The notes beneath the pieces are model-generated. The model worked only from the letters and a program-made list of their open reading frames with translations, was not told where the DNA came from and searched no databases. From contig CM082580.2 in the NCBI GenBank assembly GCA_040954595.2, forward strand, positions 13,020,001-13,084,000: 64,000 nucleotides of DNA. The letters run 5' to 3'. A program made the position numbers and the translations under genes. Source of the stretch: Balanoglossus misakiensis. Lineage: Eukaryota > Hemichordata. Below are positions 12,001 to 25,084 of this stretch, one piece after another (position 1 is the stretch's first letter; every line of letters begins with the position of its first letter).

Positions 12001-15000
12001 TCTATCAACAAAGACTAATCCTTACCTCAGGGAATGCCTCTCTTCCAAAGGGAGGTGGGAAATCAATGTCACCCCACTTGACCTTGCAAATGAACTCAGC
12101 AGTCTGGTCCAGCTTAGCAGCCAAGTCCAGCACATGAACTTGGTCAGTGACAACTAACAGAGGAACAACAAAAAGATAATTGTTTTCTTACTGCATGCAT
12201 GCATACAACCACACAAACAGCTACACGTGCATGTAAACTTGTACCATTTTCTTTTCTGGCACATGAAGTAGATAGATAAATCAAGACTGAACTGATGACA
12301 CAGATCATTGGCCAAGCATCGACCAATTCTAACTTACCTAGGGGGTTAATCTCCAAATAGGTGAAATACAAGTCTATGTACAAATTGTAAAGTTTCACAA
12401 TGAAACAGGCAACCATGCTGCAGATAAGACAAAGGATTAATGATTACAATAATAAAGTTGTACAAAAAATACTCAAGACTTTTTAATTGTATTCAGTGAA
12501 CCTGTTAGTTGATTCATGTAAGTGTCAGAAGACAATAGAATTGATTATCTTTGCATTTCCGACACTTATCATGAATGTGATGCTCAGTATACTGATCTTT
12601 TAACTTACTCTTTCTTTGCTGCCGGTACTTGGGTCAGTAAAATCTGTTTGACCTCTCCTGCAGAGACCTTCATCTCCGTGGAGACAGGAATGTCCATTTT
12701 GACTGCCTGGATATGGATAGTAACAACATAGACATCTAAATAAGATATAGAGGAATATTTGAATGAATGAGTAGAACATCTCAAATTTGAAAGAAAATCT
12801 ACCTTTGCGTCAACATCTCCAATATCCACTCCGCCTTCATGGTAGAAAAGTATGGTGTCTGTGTTACGTGACGAGTAAATGCAGACGTACATCTCATCTT
12901 CTGGTTTGTGTGCCACAAATGGTTCAATAATGAAGTTTTTCAATAAACCAGAAGCAGCACCAATCTGTCAGAGAAAAATGTAGAAATAATAAATAATGGT
13001 GTTGGGATTGTCTTTTCCTGATTTTAATGTGTGACAATTGTGTACCCACCCGAACTACATAAATTTGTAGTATTGTTAGTATTCACCTTGATTTCCGTTC
13101 CAAGTCTCGTTGACAACCATTCTTTGACTCCTGCTAAGTCAACATTGACTTTGATGAGTCCCAATTTCCCCCGCCTTTTGATCAGCTGATCAGGCTTGAC
13201 GACCAGACGCTGGAAAATATAAAAAATAGAATCTACAATTTACAAACAACATCTGTAAGATTTCATTTTTATGATATTCTTTCTATTAAATATTTTTTAA
13301 TATGCAGGACATGCAACAGATGTTCCTGGAATGTGAAGATTACCATGGCAACATGATGGCCACACTGTAACATATGGGAAATGGCAGAAATTCTGAACGT
13401 ACACAATATAGGTACACTTAAAATTTGCCCTATGAAAATGCCAATGTGTAATAACATGCAATGACATTTCTGCTGACTTTATAAAGTCAACTGTCTAAAT
13501 TTAGAATTGTAGATGTTATCTTTCTTCTGGAGAACGAATTCAGGTAGCCAAATCAATTAAGCAGACCAAGGGGAATACATCCATCAAGATTAATTCATCA
13601 AAATCTGAGGAGTTCTGCAAAGGTCTACTGGAAAAATGTTACTTATCTGGACTGCTGCTAAATTAGACTCAACGATCAACTGAACAAAGTGGTTTGATAT
13701 TGAGCTAATCTGAAGTGAATGTTGTTTTTCAACTGAGTAATATGTAGAAATTTGATATCAAAATTAAATTGGTTAAGTTTCAGACAATTCTCAACAACTT
13801 AAATCATGCTTTTCTATTAGGCAATAATAGTTTCATTCATTTTCTTTCCAAAAATACTTTATATTGGCATTTAATCGGTTCATGGAACAATGGCATAAAG
13901 GCAAAGCTGTTTGGCATCAGCTGTGTCTTTTTACAGGTCAATTCACTATGCTTCATAAAATAAAATCTGTAACATTGTGTGAATGATCAGATGACTTTTA
14001 TTCAATAATGAAATTGATATGAATATTTAAGAGATTCAGAATAATTGATTTTCGACAAAACACACAAATTATCCGAAAGTACATGTACCTATAATTCAAA
14101 TTCAAAATGGCTCTCATGAACATTTCTGAATTAAAAACGACAAGCTCAAATTGATATTCTGTAGAGGAATCTGTAGAGGAATTTGTAGATGTCTTCTTGA
14201 AAACCCATCCTGGCTGAGACTGAAATCAAGTGTACGATTGTAAATTTTGCATTTTTAGTGGCACACACTTACAACACAGCATGACATTACAAATCTGTTT
14301 GAATTGTGGTTAATTTGCAGAGAGTGACCACTCTTTTTAAGCCACAATAAATCATGCAAAGCCTTTCATTTATATCCTGCCACTTTAGCGCTTATACACT
14401 CAAGTGGCTGTCATTGACAACAATCGAAGTGATTAGCTCTATCAAGATCACAAACCTCTGTATTTGTGATCTTCCATTGGAAATACATGATTGCATGCAT
14501 GTTTTGTGCATTAAGCACTAGCACTGCCTGGTACTTTGTACAACTGACACTGCACAAATCTTTTTTACAATTTGAAACAAGAGCAGCATTGCAAAAACTT
14601 GCTTTTTATACTCTCGCATCACCATGGAGACCGATATAACTGTGACATGTAATGTAATTTAGCACTGATAATTTAATTCTATCGTTTAGAGAGCTACATG
14701 CAGAACACATGGGCAATGAAGTGCATCAGTGATTTCCACCACTGAATAATTTGTTTGATCCAAATTGATTTCTTGTTAAATGAAATTGACCATGATGAAG
14801 GATGTATATTCAGACAGACATCTTCAAGCTACGTGTACATGTCTCCCTAGGTTGGCTGTTATTTCTATATTGTTACATCACAGAATCATAATAGCATGTA
14901 CCAGCAGATTTGGTGTAAAGTGCTGATGGCCGATGATCCAGCATGTTTCAGCAAAGTGGGAAATGTTTATTTCTCATACAAAAACAAACTTGCAAAAATA

Positions 15001-18000
15001 CTGTCCTTTGGCAGTTTCGTTGCTCTGTCCTTTTACCAGATTCACTCAGTAGACACCACTTCACCAATGACGCACAGACACTTGCAATTAATAACTTAAT
15101 AAGTTGACGTTATACATTATATGTAATGATGTCAAGAAGCTCAAGGCAGTCTCAATTCCTTTGCTTCATCTTCTCACAACAAGGAAGAAATTTCTCTGCA
15201 AAAATTGTCTGTCCAAGATCTAGTAATGTGGACTATACACTATAAATATCTGGCGCCAAACTATGTTGTATCTCTACCTACAACAGAATCAGCGAATGGA
15301 ATCCTGTCAAATGAGCTCTTGGATTAATCATCACAAAATCTAATTTCTCCTCTTTCTGACAGTCACAGTGTAATTTAAATGAATACTTCACAAACATTTT
15401 ACACTGCAGATTGAATTTTTGTTCTTATAAGACTTCATACAGCAAGCAACACTTCAATTTCGTTCAGATGCATTTAGGTGTCATTAATTTAATAGCAAAC
15501 ACGCCCAGTAAAACAGTGAAACTGATCCACCAGGTTCTAACATAGAATTATTTTTTTTTTCACATTGGTAATCAAATATAATGGTTTAGCATAGTTATGC
15601 ACCATGAAATGTTTTTCAGGAGTAATTTTCCGTCCAATTTGTTCTCATCAGTATCCCAGTCATGTTTGCATTTTTAACTGATTGAGTGAAAGTTTAATAT
15701 CATTACGCAGCTCAACCCTGAGTTTATTTGCCGTCTTGCGTACTACCAATCACTTTAGTTGTAAGTGCGTCGCTGTAATAATGTCAGCATTGAGGCCTAA
15801 TGCAGGGGGGAACAATAATGTTTGGATAAAACCAGAATCAAAAATGTGTAGTCATACTAGTGTGTCGGAATGAAATTCAAGTCTTTGTCTATGAAACACC
15901 TGATTGACTGCGGCTCTGTTCCCATCAACTTCAACTCACAACTCATGTACATCTGTAATTCCTCGTGAAAATGTTGAAATTTTAATATCATGTAAATTTA
16001 GGGGTTGAAAATATCACCAGCGACAAATTTCCACTTTCCTTTAAATTGAAATCATTTTAAGGTTGTCGCTGTTTGCAGCAAGTTGATATCACACAAAAAT
16101 CATGGCACCAGCTTTCCAATTAAGGCTTGATGATCAAAACTTGCAATGTTGCTGGCAGGGGTATTATTAAAACTGAAGAAATGTACAGGTTGTGTTGTTA
16201 ACATCCGTTGAACACAACTGCATCACCACAAACTCTGATGAGAAGCCCAGGTGGGCAGCTATTAACTCTCATGGAGGCATTATCATTTTACCATTCCACT
16301 TAAATGCATCAGAAATTGAAAATAAAAGTTTAAATTCAAAATGTGATAATACATGATGTGGTATACACTACTGAGAATGCATACATTTTTAGTTCAACTA
16401 TTGATTATTCTTGTATGGTGTTTAATTTGCCATAGCTGTTACATAATTCATTGAATAATTAAAAGGAAAATTAAATTATTTGAAAAATAAATGCAACTTT
16501 TTTGTAAATGACATTTTCAGTGGTGATCAAAAAGTAGAAGTTAAATTGATGATTATGAATTTTAGCATCCAAGTTTTTAATTTTTTTAGTAACCAACTTT
16601 ACTCTATGGCTGATTAATTCCACAACTGCTTCCATGGTAACATTATTTTTAACACTGGCTGCTGTTTGCCACTGCTAACATTTTCACCTTTCCAGCAAAA
16701 TACTTACAACATGATGATGTGGCAACCATATGTTTGTGTGCACTGAAACATGGGTTGATTACCAATAAAATTGATTGAAAGTTGTACAAAATTAATTGAT
16801 TCATTTCTAGGGCAATAATTCTGGTTTACTTTCTGTACAGTGATCGAATTCAAAGTTCAGTATGATGACATCACAGTCCTGACCCCTGCTACCACAGGCC
16901 CACCAGCAGATTTGCCATATTTTCATTTGTAAAATGTAACAATTTGCAGGTAATTGACTGAGTGGAAGTAATTAACTAGTGTGGCTTATGCATTCTTCCA
17001 CACAATGAATATTTCCTGTCTGTCTTTTGTATAGCTCCGTGGCATGCATGTACATGTACACGTCTTGTCCTAGAATAAACCCAACAGGACATGTTATATA
17101 ATTCAGGGAGATCAAGTTTGATCAATGAAAGGATAATACAATCCATAAAAGACAAAGAATGAAATTATTATTCATAGTTAAAGAAACAGAACATAATGCT
17201 TCAAACAAGATGTCTGCATTTCACTTCATGTGTGTATGTCACTGTATTGTATTGTGCTGTATTGTATATTATATTATACCAGTATATTGATGGTGTAAAT
17301 CACGCTATTTGATTGGTCGAGACACGACACGTGACCGTGATATATTAGCCATATACCACAGTCATATATCATAGTTAAAGAAAATGCCTTTTTAAAATGT
17401 TTTATGCAAAGTTTCAATATACTGGCATAATATAATAGCAATAAAACACCCCCAGCCATGGTATACCACTCGATTTTGACCAGTTCAACTCCATATACGC
17501 ACTCGCTATCGCTCGTGCGTATATGTCGTGAACTGGTCAAAATCTCGTGATATACCATGGCTGGGGGTGTTTTATTGCTTAAATATTGTATTGTATTCCA
17601 TTGTACTGAAATACAATCATCATACTCTGTGAGAAATCTTACAGATTCTCGTCTCGAACGACTGATACAGAAACTAGTGATAGAGAGGCTGCAGTTGTAA
17701 CACCCATGAATGAGAAAGAATACAGCCACTGATTAAAAAGAGACATGGTGTTATCACTGAGTCAATAAAATCACACTTTGACAATCAGCTTGAAGATACT
17801 GGGCTCTGAGACCACTGACCATCATGCTGCTGGAACTGGTTGGGACAAGATGAGTGACTGTGACAGTAGAGTTGTGTTGAATGCTGCATATGTGATCATT
17901 CAGAGGATAGACCACACCACAGTCCCTTTATCACATGTGCCAGAGGGACTATGACCATCACATGTGATAGACGGACTCAATAGTGGACCAGTCTTACCCC

Positions 18001-18179
18001 CATGAGCCTTCTAGTATCTCTCTTACCTCTGTGGTCAGCCAGGGATGTTGTTGCACCAAAACATCCCAATTGGTGTCTTCCGTCACTGTTGCATATCTAT
18101 TCTTGGCTGCCAGGTCACATGACAAGTGTTTTGTCATGAGGTCTTTACCAGTTGCCTCTCTGATTGCCTTTGCTGACAT
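2939..18179 (-). CDS. ACLY: ATP-citrate synthase (ATP-citrate lyase), complete gene
   Basis: Cytosolic enzyme converting citrate, CoA and ATP to acetyl-CoA and oxaloacetate for lipid synthesis and acetylation. Exons in transcript order: 18179-18027, 13209-13087, 12964-12803, 12706-12609, 12417-12338, 12153-12026, 11885-11767, 11659-11458, 11325-11208, 11048-10900, 9904-9764, 9497-9391, 9181-9013, 8820-8716, 8593-8315, 8169-8059, 7847-7720, 7598-7505, 7374-7220, 7057-6907, 6791-6648, 6427-6314, 6197-6115, 5925-5849, then 5389-5292 or 3033-2939. The product is ~1094-1095 aa against 1101 in human. It starts [12 protein letters not shown], as vertebrate ACLY does. An ATP-grasp half leads; the phospho-histidine loop is [10 protein letters not shown] (His ~753). 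Citrate-synthase-like catalytic residues are in [19 protein letters not shown] and LNVDGF. The 5' UTR continues to 18207, where a splice acceptor implies an upstream non-coding exon I could not place. Confidence 0.97.
3034..5291 (-). other. DNA between the two ACLY terminal exons
   Basis: Intron to the distal exon, or 3' UTR plus flank for the proximal one. It is AT-rich, with a G homopolymer near 4729-4741 and no supported coding sequence. Its proximal side holds the polyadenylation signal candidate at 5108-5113. Confidence 0.6.
5292..5389 (-). CDS. ACLY: ACLY alternative terminal exon, proximal copy
   Basis: Phase-1 acceptor (CT at 5390-5391 on +), 31 codons and a TAA. It completes the Gly split at the end of exon 24 and encodes [19 protein letters not shown] followed by [12 protein letters not shown]. 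It ends one residue later than the distal copy and has a different tail. A possible polyadenylation signal (TTTATT on +, 5108-5113) lies ~180 nt downstream, so it can act as a true last exon. It shares the family core with the copy at 2939-3033 but is the more diverged from human ACLY (M for L, S for G, A for S). Confidence 0.9.
13210..18026 (-). other. ACLY first coding intron (4.8 kb)
   Basis: Large AT-rich intron between coding exons 1 and 2. The only clear structure is the foldback at 17438-17578. I saw no other exon with family similarity. Confidence 0.7.
17438..17578. repeat. Near-perfect 141-bp inverted repeat (foldback, MITE-like)
   Basis: The outer arms read GCAATAAAACACCCCC on the left and its exact reverse complement on the right. 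The match continues through CCATGGTATA, TTTTGACCAGTTCA and CATATACGCAC to the centre near GCTATCG, with only a few mismatches over arms of ~64-70 bp. No coding content. The AT-rich sequence around it (17220-17437) may belong to the same element. Confidence 0.85.
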
Positions 18180-18207
18180 TGTGATAAGTTAATAAGTTTG
18201 GTCTGCT

Positions 18208-21200
18208 CTGCAAAATAAGATCAAAGATGTGTCTGTCAAAATATCAGTCAAAATGTATGCATTAACTAGCTTGAGTTTATATTTTGCCAATATTTTATTT
18301 TGGTGGCTGATATCAATCCAGAAAATATTTTGGGATGTACACATCTGTCCAAAATAAAATCCAAATTGACTTTAAATGCACTTGACAGAAACAAATTAGA
18401 GACAAATAACATGAGTATGAGCAAATATAAATTCAAATGTATATTCTACAACAGCTGACATCAAGGGGAGAGTATTTAAAGAGATAAAAATAGATTGAGA
18501 CCAAACGCACACTGTGTATATCAGGCTTCGCATCAACGAATGAACAGGCACCAGCTCCTCAGTACCTGTACACTCACCTGGGTCAAAGGTCATGAAAATA
18601 ATCCAAGTCATCACCCCACCCAATCCTACTATGCAAGTTCCTTGTACCTACCTCCATGCTCGTACTCAGTTAATTTATTTCAATTTCAACAACAAAATCT
18701 GAAACTTTCCCAGTCCAAGTGATGAACAGCAGGATGACTTCCCTTTAGGTTGTTCAGGTACATGTATTATCAAAACAATAAATTGTGTTCAACACTGCTA
18801 ACCCTAGAATATTGGCTATTGTGATGGAAGACAATTGATTTCACAGGATGAATCATTTCTACCATCAGCACACGACCAACAACTGTTGTGTAACACTTCA
18901 ATCTGTCCACCACTGAGTTTGTACAAAAGATAAGCCATGCACTTAATTTTCATATTTGAAAATTTGAGAAAAACTGTATATTCTTTTTAATTGTATAAAC
19001 ATACACTCAGAGATACACACATGAGCACAGACAGTAATGCACAGCTTCAATTTCCGTCAAAGAACGTGACTTTCAATGAAACACTTCAGCACCATCTTGA
19101 TGGGAAACTTTTGACCTCGCGCCAATATCATCAATCACAGAATAATCCTATTGGATTTGCTTGGCTGGCTCATTCCATTAACAGTACAGGGCCGACAGAA
19201 GTAAACATCTCACTGTCACCTTGGCGTATGTGACTTCTTCACAGCAAGTGCTTTTGTACTGTTTTATATGGCATTGCATTTTTACATTGGGTGGAGTGAC
19301 CACAATCAACAATGGTAGACTGAGGGCTGATGTTTTTTGTAAAAGGCCTTGCAGCTTTTAAAGATTTGGCATGCCAGACAGTATGTTTATGAGATGTTTT
19401 TATGGTGAGCAATGCCACGTGGACACTGCAGTCCTTCTATCAGTGAAAATCCAGTGACCCTTTAATGAATAAAATTTGTGAATGACTTCTACTACAGTAC
19501 TAGCTAGTACACATCCTAGGCTATACTGCCAGTGTATATATTATAATGATGTGCTACTACTGTACCCTTGAGAGACATGTATCATGAGGAAGTACAAAAC
19601 CCCTGACCCGGATTCTTGTCAAGCAAACGTAGAATTGGAGAATGGTCAATAGGATCTGACATGCGGATGTTATTCTTCTGTCCTCCCATACCTTTTGGCA
19701 TCTATCCACCCGGGCCTGCGACTGACCGTAGGCGTTAGGCGTCACTCAGCTGTTACCATACAAGTCTGTGCTATGTACATATCAGAAACGTGGCAAAATG
19801 ATCGTGTGCACACTGCGGTTTTTATTAACCGAGTACACAAACTGTATAATGACAAGAAAGCTCTCACTTACCTGCAAAGTATATTATCAAACCGTAGGCT
19901 TATTCTTTGCCAAAAGAGAATTAGTACTAAACGTACGGAGCGTAACAGCCTTGATCGCTCGATGCAATGTCAGGTGAGTGCATGAAAATCACGCCACCTA
20001 AGTGATGAATACATGAACTCATTAGGACCTTCTAACTCGCTCATCTTTCGTCAACAGTGGTTTTCACCATGAGTATATACATGTATTTGTTTGATAATAT
20101 TAATGAATAAACGAGGTAAACTGTAGGTGTACATCAGGATATGAGTTGGATGATACATGGTAATTTATTAAAGTGACGCGACAGGACAAAGTTATAATCA
20201 AAACTTACTTTTTATATGTTGAAAATGATTTGAAAGCAATGTTTTCTTCTTGGGTGGGGGCGCTCTTTACGATGTCCGTGATATATGTGACCGGCCACAC
20301 GTCGGACGCTCTTGACTCTCGGAATCGTCCGATGAAAAGCGCTGTGTCTATTGGCAGAGAAGAGACACACCTCCGTTTTAGGCCTGCCTCCGCTTGAGTC
20401 ATACAGTGTAGCCCATCCACAACACTCTATTGTCTTTGAGCAAACGCACGTCCTTGTGGCGTGAACGAATGCCAGGGTCCGGTTTTTTTCCGTCTGTTAA
20501 AAAAAAAAATGGACAGCAATAACATCCAATAGGAACACTACTACATTGTAGTATATCCTCCACAAAAATGCTCTCAAAACTCCGAATACATATTTTTCAT
20601 ATTTTAAAACATGGTGTTATTTACCGAAATTTTGTCGGGTTGGTCACACTTTATATTAATTTAAATAGTATTACGTTCAAAACAAATTAAAAAAGAAACG
20701 GGAATTGGGTCGTTGATGGGGAAATTATTTTAAAACTTGCAATTTACCACTTATACTAGTACATTGTACTGAAAGATCAATCAGAAACGAAATGCCCCCC
20801 CCCCCCCCCAAATGAGGTTTCCACGACAACTAGTACTTTTACACGCACTGGCTAGGCCTATAACACAAGCACGTTAATTTTTGCCTTATAGACCTAGAAC
20901 ATAAGGCAATATATTTAGATATAAAAAAAAATTCATTTTCCTGATGTTTACTTATGTTATACATCAATGAACTTTAAAAACAAAATTGAATAAAAAAAAC
21001 ACGGCGTTTCCGTACTATCTTTTCAGTTGGATGGTCTAAGAAAAGTGCCGCCGAGTCAATACACATCATCAACATCATCACCACATGATACTTTTCAATT
21101 CACCCCACTACCCCATATGTATAGAGTTCTCGACTATTTGCAACATTTCTTTTTTGATACCAGGGATTGGATTGAACACAAGTTCGATTTCAGTGATGGG

Positions 21201-21245
21201 CAAGTTTTTTCGGGTAAATAGAGAAATCTTCAACGTTCTACTCTA
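18208..21245. other. ACLY upstream region
   Basis: Should contain the ACLY promoter and an upstream 5' UTR exon, because coding exon 1 begins with an acceptor at 18207/18208. I could not place that exon. It contains a C homopolymer near 20795-20808 and some poly-A runs. No convincing coding exon. Confidence 0.5.
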
Positions 21246-24200
21246 ACAGGGAAACATTTTTGTCGCGGTTCACTTGGGCAAGTCTGAATACGTAGTGCTC
21301 AAGAAAGAGAAAGAAAAACTCGCTAAACCGTGTCTTTCCGTCCGCATGACCAACCAAGGAGCGAAAAAGTCATTATTTGGGCCGTAATAAAACGTTTTTG
21401 TCGCCGAGGAGTGAATAAAGAACGGTCAGATCGTTGCGGTGCAGGGAACTCTTATTTGCACCGCAGCGATGTGAACTCTTATTTGCACCGCTGCGGTGCA
21501 AATAAGAGTTCGCACCGCTGCGGTGCAAATAAGATCACTGTAGTTATGCTGCAATATAGTGCGATAAATTTCCGACTTTTTCGAGAACACATCCTGATGG
21601 CCAAGGGTTCAGGAAGGCCTGACTTTTACCTCAAGGTGTCAACTGATGTTGGTTCGAGACCACTTTTTTTTCTATTTCTTTTTTTTTGGTGAGAACTCAA
21701 CGATATTGTCATATTATTTTTTTTTCAATTTCATAAATCCAATTCATTTCAATATCTACGCTGTGTTTTTTATCTGTCGGAAACATGCAGGGAAACTTGG
21801 TCATTTTTTGTCGCGGTTCACTTGGGCAAGTCTGAATACGTAGTGCTCAGGAAAGAGAAAGAAAAACTCGCTAAAACCGTGTCTTTCCGTCCGCATGACC
21901 AACCAAGGAGCGAAAAAGTCATTATTTGGGCCGTAATAAAACGTTTTTGTCGCCGAGGAGTGAATAAAGAACGGTCAGATCGTTGCGGTGCAGGGAACTC
22001 TTATTTGCACCGCAGCGATGTGAACTCTTATTTGCACCGCTGCGGTGCAAATAAGAGTTCGCACCGCTGCGGTGCAAATAAGATCACTGTAGTTATGCTG
22101 CAATATAGTGCGATAAATTTCAGACTTTTTCGAGAACACATCCTGATGGCCAAGGGTTCAGGAAGGCCTGACTTTTACCTCAAGGTGTCAACTGATGTTG
22201 GTTCGAGACCACTTTTTTTTCTATTTCTTTTTTTTGGTGAGAACTCAACGATATTGTCATATTATTTTTTTTTCAATTTCATAAATCCAATTCATTTCAA
22301 TATCTACGCTGTGTTTTTTATCTGTCGGAAACATGCAGGGAAACTTGGTCATTTTTTGTCGCGGTTCACTTGGGCAAGTCTGAATACGTAGTGCTCAGGA
22401 AAGAGAAAGAAAAAGTCGCTAAAACCGTGTCTTTCCGTCCGCATGACCAACCAAGGAGCGAAAAAGTCATTATTTGGGCCGTAATAAAACGTTTTTGTCG
22501 CCGAGGAGTGAATAAAGAACGGTCAGATCGTTGCGGTGCAGGGAACTCTTATTTGCACCGCAGCGATGTGAACTCTTATTTGCACCGCTGCGGTGCAAAT
22601 AAGAGTTCGCACCGCTGCGGTGCAAATAAGATCATTGTAGTTATGCTGCAATATAGTGCGATAAATTTCCGACTTTTTCGAGAACACATCCTGATGGCCA
22701 AGGGTTCAGGAAGGCCTGACTTTTACCTCAAGGTGTCAACTGATGTTGGTTCGAGACCACTTTTTTTTTCTATTTCTTTTTTTTGGTGAGAACTCAACGA
22801 TATTGTCATATTATTTTTTTTTCAATTTCATAAATCCAATTCATTTCAATATCTACGCTGTGTTTTTTATCTGTCGGAAACATGCAGGGAAACTTGGTCA
22901 TTTTTTGTCGCGGTTCACTTGGGCAAGTCTGAATACGTAGTGCTCAGGAAAGAGAAAGAAAAAGTCGCTAAAACCGTGTCTTTCCGTCCGCATGACCAAC
23001 CAAGGAGCGAAAAAGTCATTATTTGGGCCGTAATAAAACGTTTTTGTCGCCGAGGAGTGAATAAAGAACGGTCAGATCGTTGCGGTGCAGGGAACTCTTA
23101 TTTGCACCGCAGCGATGTGAACTCTTATTTGCACCGCTGCGGTGCAAATAAGAGTTCGCACCGCTGCGGTGCAAATAAGATCATTGTAGTTATGCTGCAA
23201 TATAGTGCGATAAATTTCCGACTTTTTCGAGAACACATCCTGATGGCCAAGGGTTCAGGAAGGCCTGACTTTTACCTCAAGGTGTCAACTGATGTTGGTT
23301 CGAGACCACTTTTTTTTTCTATTTCTTTTTTTTGGTGAGAACTCAACGATATTGTCATATTATTTTTTTTTCAATTTCATAAATCCAATTCATTTCAATA
23401 TCTACGCTGTGTTTTTTATCTGTCGGAAACATGCAGGGAAACTTGGTCATTTTTTGTCGCGGTTCACTTGGGCAAGTCTGAATACGTAGTGCTCAGGAAA
23501 GAGAAAGAAAAACTCGCTAAAACCGTGTCTTTCCGTCCGCATGACCAACCAAGGAGCGAAAAAGTCATTATTTGGGCCGTAATAAAACGTTTTTGTCGCC
23601 GAGGAGTGAATAAAGAACGGTCAGATCGTTGCGGTGCAGGGAACTCTTATTTGCACCGCAGCGATGTGAACTCTTATTTGCACCGCTGCGGTGCAAATAA
23701 GAGTTCGCACCGCTGCGGTGCAAATAAGATCATTGTAGTTATGCTGCAATATAGTGCGGTAAATTTCCGACTTTTTCGAGAACACATCCTGATGGCCAAG
23801 GGTTCAGGAAGGCCTGACTTTTACCTCAAGGTGTCAACTGATGTTGGTTCGAGACCACTTTTTTTTTCTATTTCTTTTTTTTTTGTGAGAACTCAACGAT
23901 ATTGTCATATTAATTTTTATCAATTTCATAAATCCAATTCATTTCAATATCTACGCTGTGTTTTTTATCTGTCGGGTATAAGAAACATGCAGGGAAACTT
24001 GGTCATTTTTTTGTCGCGGTACACTTGGGCAAGTCTGAATACGTAGTGCTCAGGAAAGAGAAAGAAAAACTCGCTAAAACCGTGTCTTTCCGTCCGCATG
24101 ACCAACCAAGGAGCGAAAAAGTCATTATTGGGGCCGTAATAAAACGTTTTTGTCGCCGAGGAGTGAATAAAGAACGGTCAGATCGTTGCGGTGCAGGGAA

Positions 24201-24592
24201 CTCTTATTTGCACCGCAGCGATGTGAACTCTTATTTGCACCGCTGCGGTGCAAATAAGAGTTCGCACCGCTGCGGTGCAAATAAGATCATTGTAGTTATG
24301 CTGCAATATAGTGCGATAAATTTCCGACTTTTTCGAGAACACATCCTGATGGCCAAGGGTTCAGGAAGGCCTGACTTTTACCTCAAGGTGTCAACTGATG
24401 TTGGTTCGAGACCACTTTTTTTCTATTTCTTTTTTTTTGGTGAGAACTCAACGATATTGTCATATTATTTTTTTTTCAATTTCATAAATCCAATTCATTT
24501 CAATATCTACGCTGTGTTTTTTATCTGTCGGAAACATGCAGGGAAACTTGGTCATTTTTTGTCGCGGTTCACTTGGGCAAGTCTGAATACGG
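21246..24592. repeat. Tandem array, six ~549-bp units plus a partial seventh
   Basis: Unit starts, marked by GTCGCGGTTCACTTGGGCAA, are at 21262, 21810, 22358, 22907, 23456, 24013 and 24561. Periods are 548, 548, 549, 549, 557 and 548 bp. Units are almost identical and differ mainly in poly-T length; the fifth has an insertion (GTATAA near 23977) and other changes. The seventh breaks off near 24592. Each unit carries four CTTATTTGCACCGC-type modules in both orientations. Every unit is open over ~140-190 codons in one frame, but those ORFs start at TTG and run through poly-T tracts, so I do not call a gene. A locally expanded satellite is the simplest reading. Confidence 0.95.
21473..21511. repeat. 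39-nt palindrome inside each array unit (first copy)
   Basis: 19-bp arms (GAACTCTTATTTGCACCGC and its exact complement) around a single T. It recurs in every unit, with further half-copies on both sides. It could extrude as a cruciform or form a very stable hairpin if transcribed. Confidence 0.9.
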
Positions 24593-25084
24593 AGGGTAAG
24601 GGTTAGGAATCCAATTTTTTGGCCCAATTTTTGGGGTACCCTCAGCTTACCTTTGAAGTACTTACTGAAGTACTTACATAACGTAGAAGTTCACTTTTGG
24701 TTGTTGTGTTTGTACTTTTAGGACATCCATTTCGGGTGGTTGCCTACTTCCCCACATCTCCACATCCAGAGCAAATACAGCCTACGTATTTGAATGGTAC
24801 AACCCTGAATGGAGTCTTATGGTTATTATCTCTATGCTCGGGCCCCTTCAATGCTGCTTGCAGCTTTAATTCGCTTATTTTTTTAAACGCCCGTAAGTAC
24901 ATTTATTTGGAATATTCTGGTATCTCCGTCATGAAGTGAACGTGTATTGTTCTTGGAAATTTGATTAAAAGCGCGCCATCACTCGATGAGTATTCCTTTG
25001 TACTTTGTTACTGGATTACTTCCGGTGTTTTTGCCGCCATCTTGCTGGACAGAGCAAGCACAGTGTGTAACACAGAATTACAAC
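24593..25084 (+). promoter_or_regulatory. SUMO upstream region, TATA-less promoter candidate
   Basis: Just before the SUMO start codon are an ETS-type motif ACTTCCGGT (25018-25026) and a YY1-type motif GCCGCCATCTTG (25033-25044, CAAGATGGCGGC on the other strand). Both are typical of housekeeping promoters. No TATA box seen. Confidence 0.5.

Noticed and set aside
12605-12802. Read-through of ACLY exon 3 into exon 4 across the intron
   Set aside because: The intron is open in frame, but the intervening residues do not match ACLY, and good donor and acceptor signals remove them.
24592-24610. Telomere-like GGGTAAGGGTTAGG at the end of the array, and a related CCTTACCCTAACC near 44330
   Set aside because: Only one or two imperfect units each; too short for an interstitial telomere.
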